DNA of 6,386 bases from Propionibacteriaceae bacterium (lineage in GTDB: Bacteria; Actinomycetota; Actinomycetes; Propionibacteriales; Propionibacteriaceae): contig PMLO01000077.1 in the NCBI GenBank assembly GCA_003158895.1, positions 5,948-12,333 of the forward strand, read 5' to 3'. The stretch's first letter is position 1; the number at the start of each line of letters is the position of its first letter. The notes beneath the pieces are model-generated. The model ran no database searches. It was not told the origin of the DNA and worked only from the letters and a program-made list of their open reading frames with translations. Of the stretch, positions 6,093-6,386 are shown piece after piece. The position numbers and the translations under genes were made by a program.

Positions 6093-6123
6093 ATGAAGAC
6101 CGGACACTGACCAACTACCACCC

Positions 6124-6129
6124 GAGGAG
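6124..6129 (+). promoter_or_regulatory. ilvB ribosome binding site
   Basis: GAGGAG lies six bases ahead of the ATG at 6136, an ideal match and spacing. It lies outside the attenuator hairpin, so control is expected at transcription rather than by hiding this site. Confidence 0.85.
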
Positions 6130-6135
6130 CGAGAG

Positions 6136-6386
6136 ATGACAGACACCGTGCTCTCCGACAGCAAACAGATCATGACCGGGGCCCAGTCCCTGATCGCGTC
6201 GCTCGAGGCCGTCGGCGTAGAGGTCATCTTCGGCATCCCTGGCGGCACCATCCTGCCCGCGTACGACCCGCTGTTCGACTCCAAGATCCGCCACATCCTC
6301 GTGCGCCACGAGCAGGGCGCGGCGCATGCTGCCGAGGGATACGCGGTGGCGACCGGCAAGGTGGGCGTCTGCATGGCCACGTCCGG
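6136..6386 (+). CDS. ilvB: Acetolactate synthase large (catalytic) subunit, N-terminal part
   Basis: The first 83 codons of a gene that continues beyond the right edge. Acetolactate synthase is the thiamine-diphosphate enzyme that condenses two pyruvates, or pyruvate and 2-oxobutyrate, in the first common step of valine, leucine and isoleucine synthesis. The N-terminal PYR-domain motifs are clear: IFGIPGG (31-37), where the nucleotide-binding fold starts, and RHEQGAAHAAEGYA (57-70), containing Glu59, the glutamate that activates the thiamine cofactor. ATGKVGVCMATSG follows, as in the family. The catabolic AlsS and other ThDP enzymes share part of this pattern, but the HEQGAAH form together with a branched-chain attenuator upstream favours the biosynthetic enzyme. 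The usual partners ilvN and ilvC would lie to the right, outside the window. Confidence 0.95.
   Translation, partial: MTDTVLSDSKQIMTGAQSLIASLEAVGVEVIFGIPGGTILPAYDPLFDSKIRHILVRHEQGAAHAAEGYAVATGKVGVCMATS

Noticed and set aside
6093..6110. Five-codon frame MKTGH just after the T run
   Set aside because: It has no ribosome binding site and no regulatory codons; the ATG after the T run is probably fortuitous.
5913..6135. T-box or other tRNA/metabolite-sensing riboswitch before ilvB
   Set aside because: No T-box consensus or conserved riboswitch core was seen, and the short Val/Leu peptide plus terminator explains the region better.

Overview
The window looks like a chromosomal segment from a high-GC Gram-positive bacterium (Actinomycetota). 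Base composition is roughly two-thirds G+C by eye. Several starts are GTG, two genes appear to be leaderless with TANNNT -10 boxes, and the GT87-type membrane mannosyltransferase and two-membrane-segment surface protein are of kinds typical of actinobacteria. A family such as Nocardioidaceae would fit, but the genus is a guess. The genes are nearly all housekeeping; I see no phage, transposon, CRISPR array, tRNA or rRNA.

Layout. Positions 1-1606, minus strand: tldD and the first 37 codons of its partner (pmbA/tldE type), overlapping by an ATGA; together they would encode the TldD/TldE zinc protease. Positions 1607-1768: a compact divergent intergenic region with a probable leaderless promoter for each side. 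Positions 1769-5116, plus strand: a four-gene operon, hisF (histidine biosynthesis), a D-2-hydroxyacid dehydrogenase, a HIT-family nucleotide-binding protein and a GT87 polyprenyl-phosphate-mannose-dependent glycosyltransferase. Every junction in it is a 4-base ATGA or GTGA overlap, so the genes are probably translationally coupled, although they belong to different pathways. Positions 5117-5241: a gap with one small hairpin. Positions 5242-5853: a single gene for a protein with two membrane segments and a central extracytoplasmic domain, ended by a strong hairpin with a TTCG loop (5889-5912).

Positions 5913-6135 form the regulated leader of the acetolactate synthase gene (ilvB), whose first 83 codons close the window. 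The leader has the parts expected of ribosome-mediated attenuation: a 13-codon peptide ending Val-Leu-Val-Leu, a hairpin just after its stop codon, and an intrinsic terminator with seven T residues before the ilvB ribosome binding site. This is the clearest regulatory system in the window. The principle is known for branched-chain amino-acid operons; this sequence is a specific, testable instance. A second unusual signal is the strong excess of the palindrome CGTACG (19 hand-counted copies, all inside genes and in all three reading frames).
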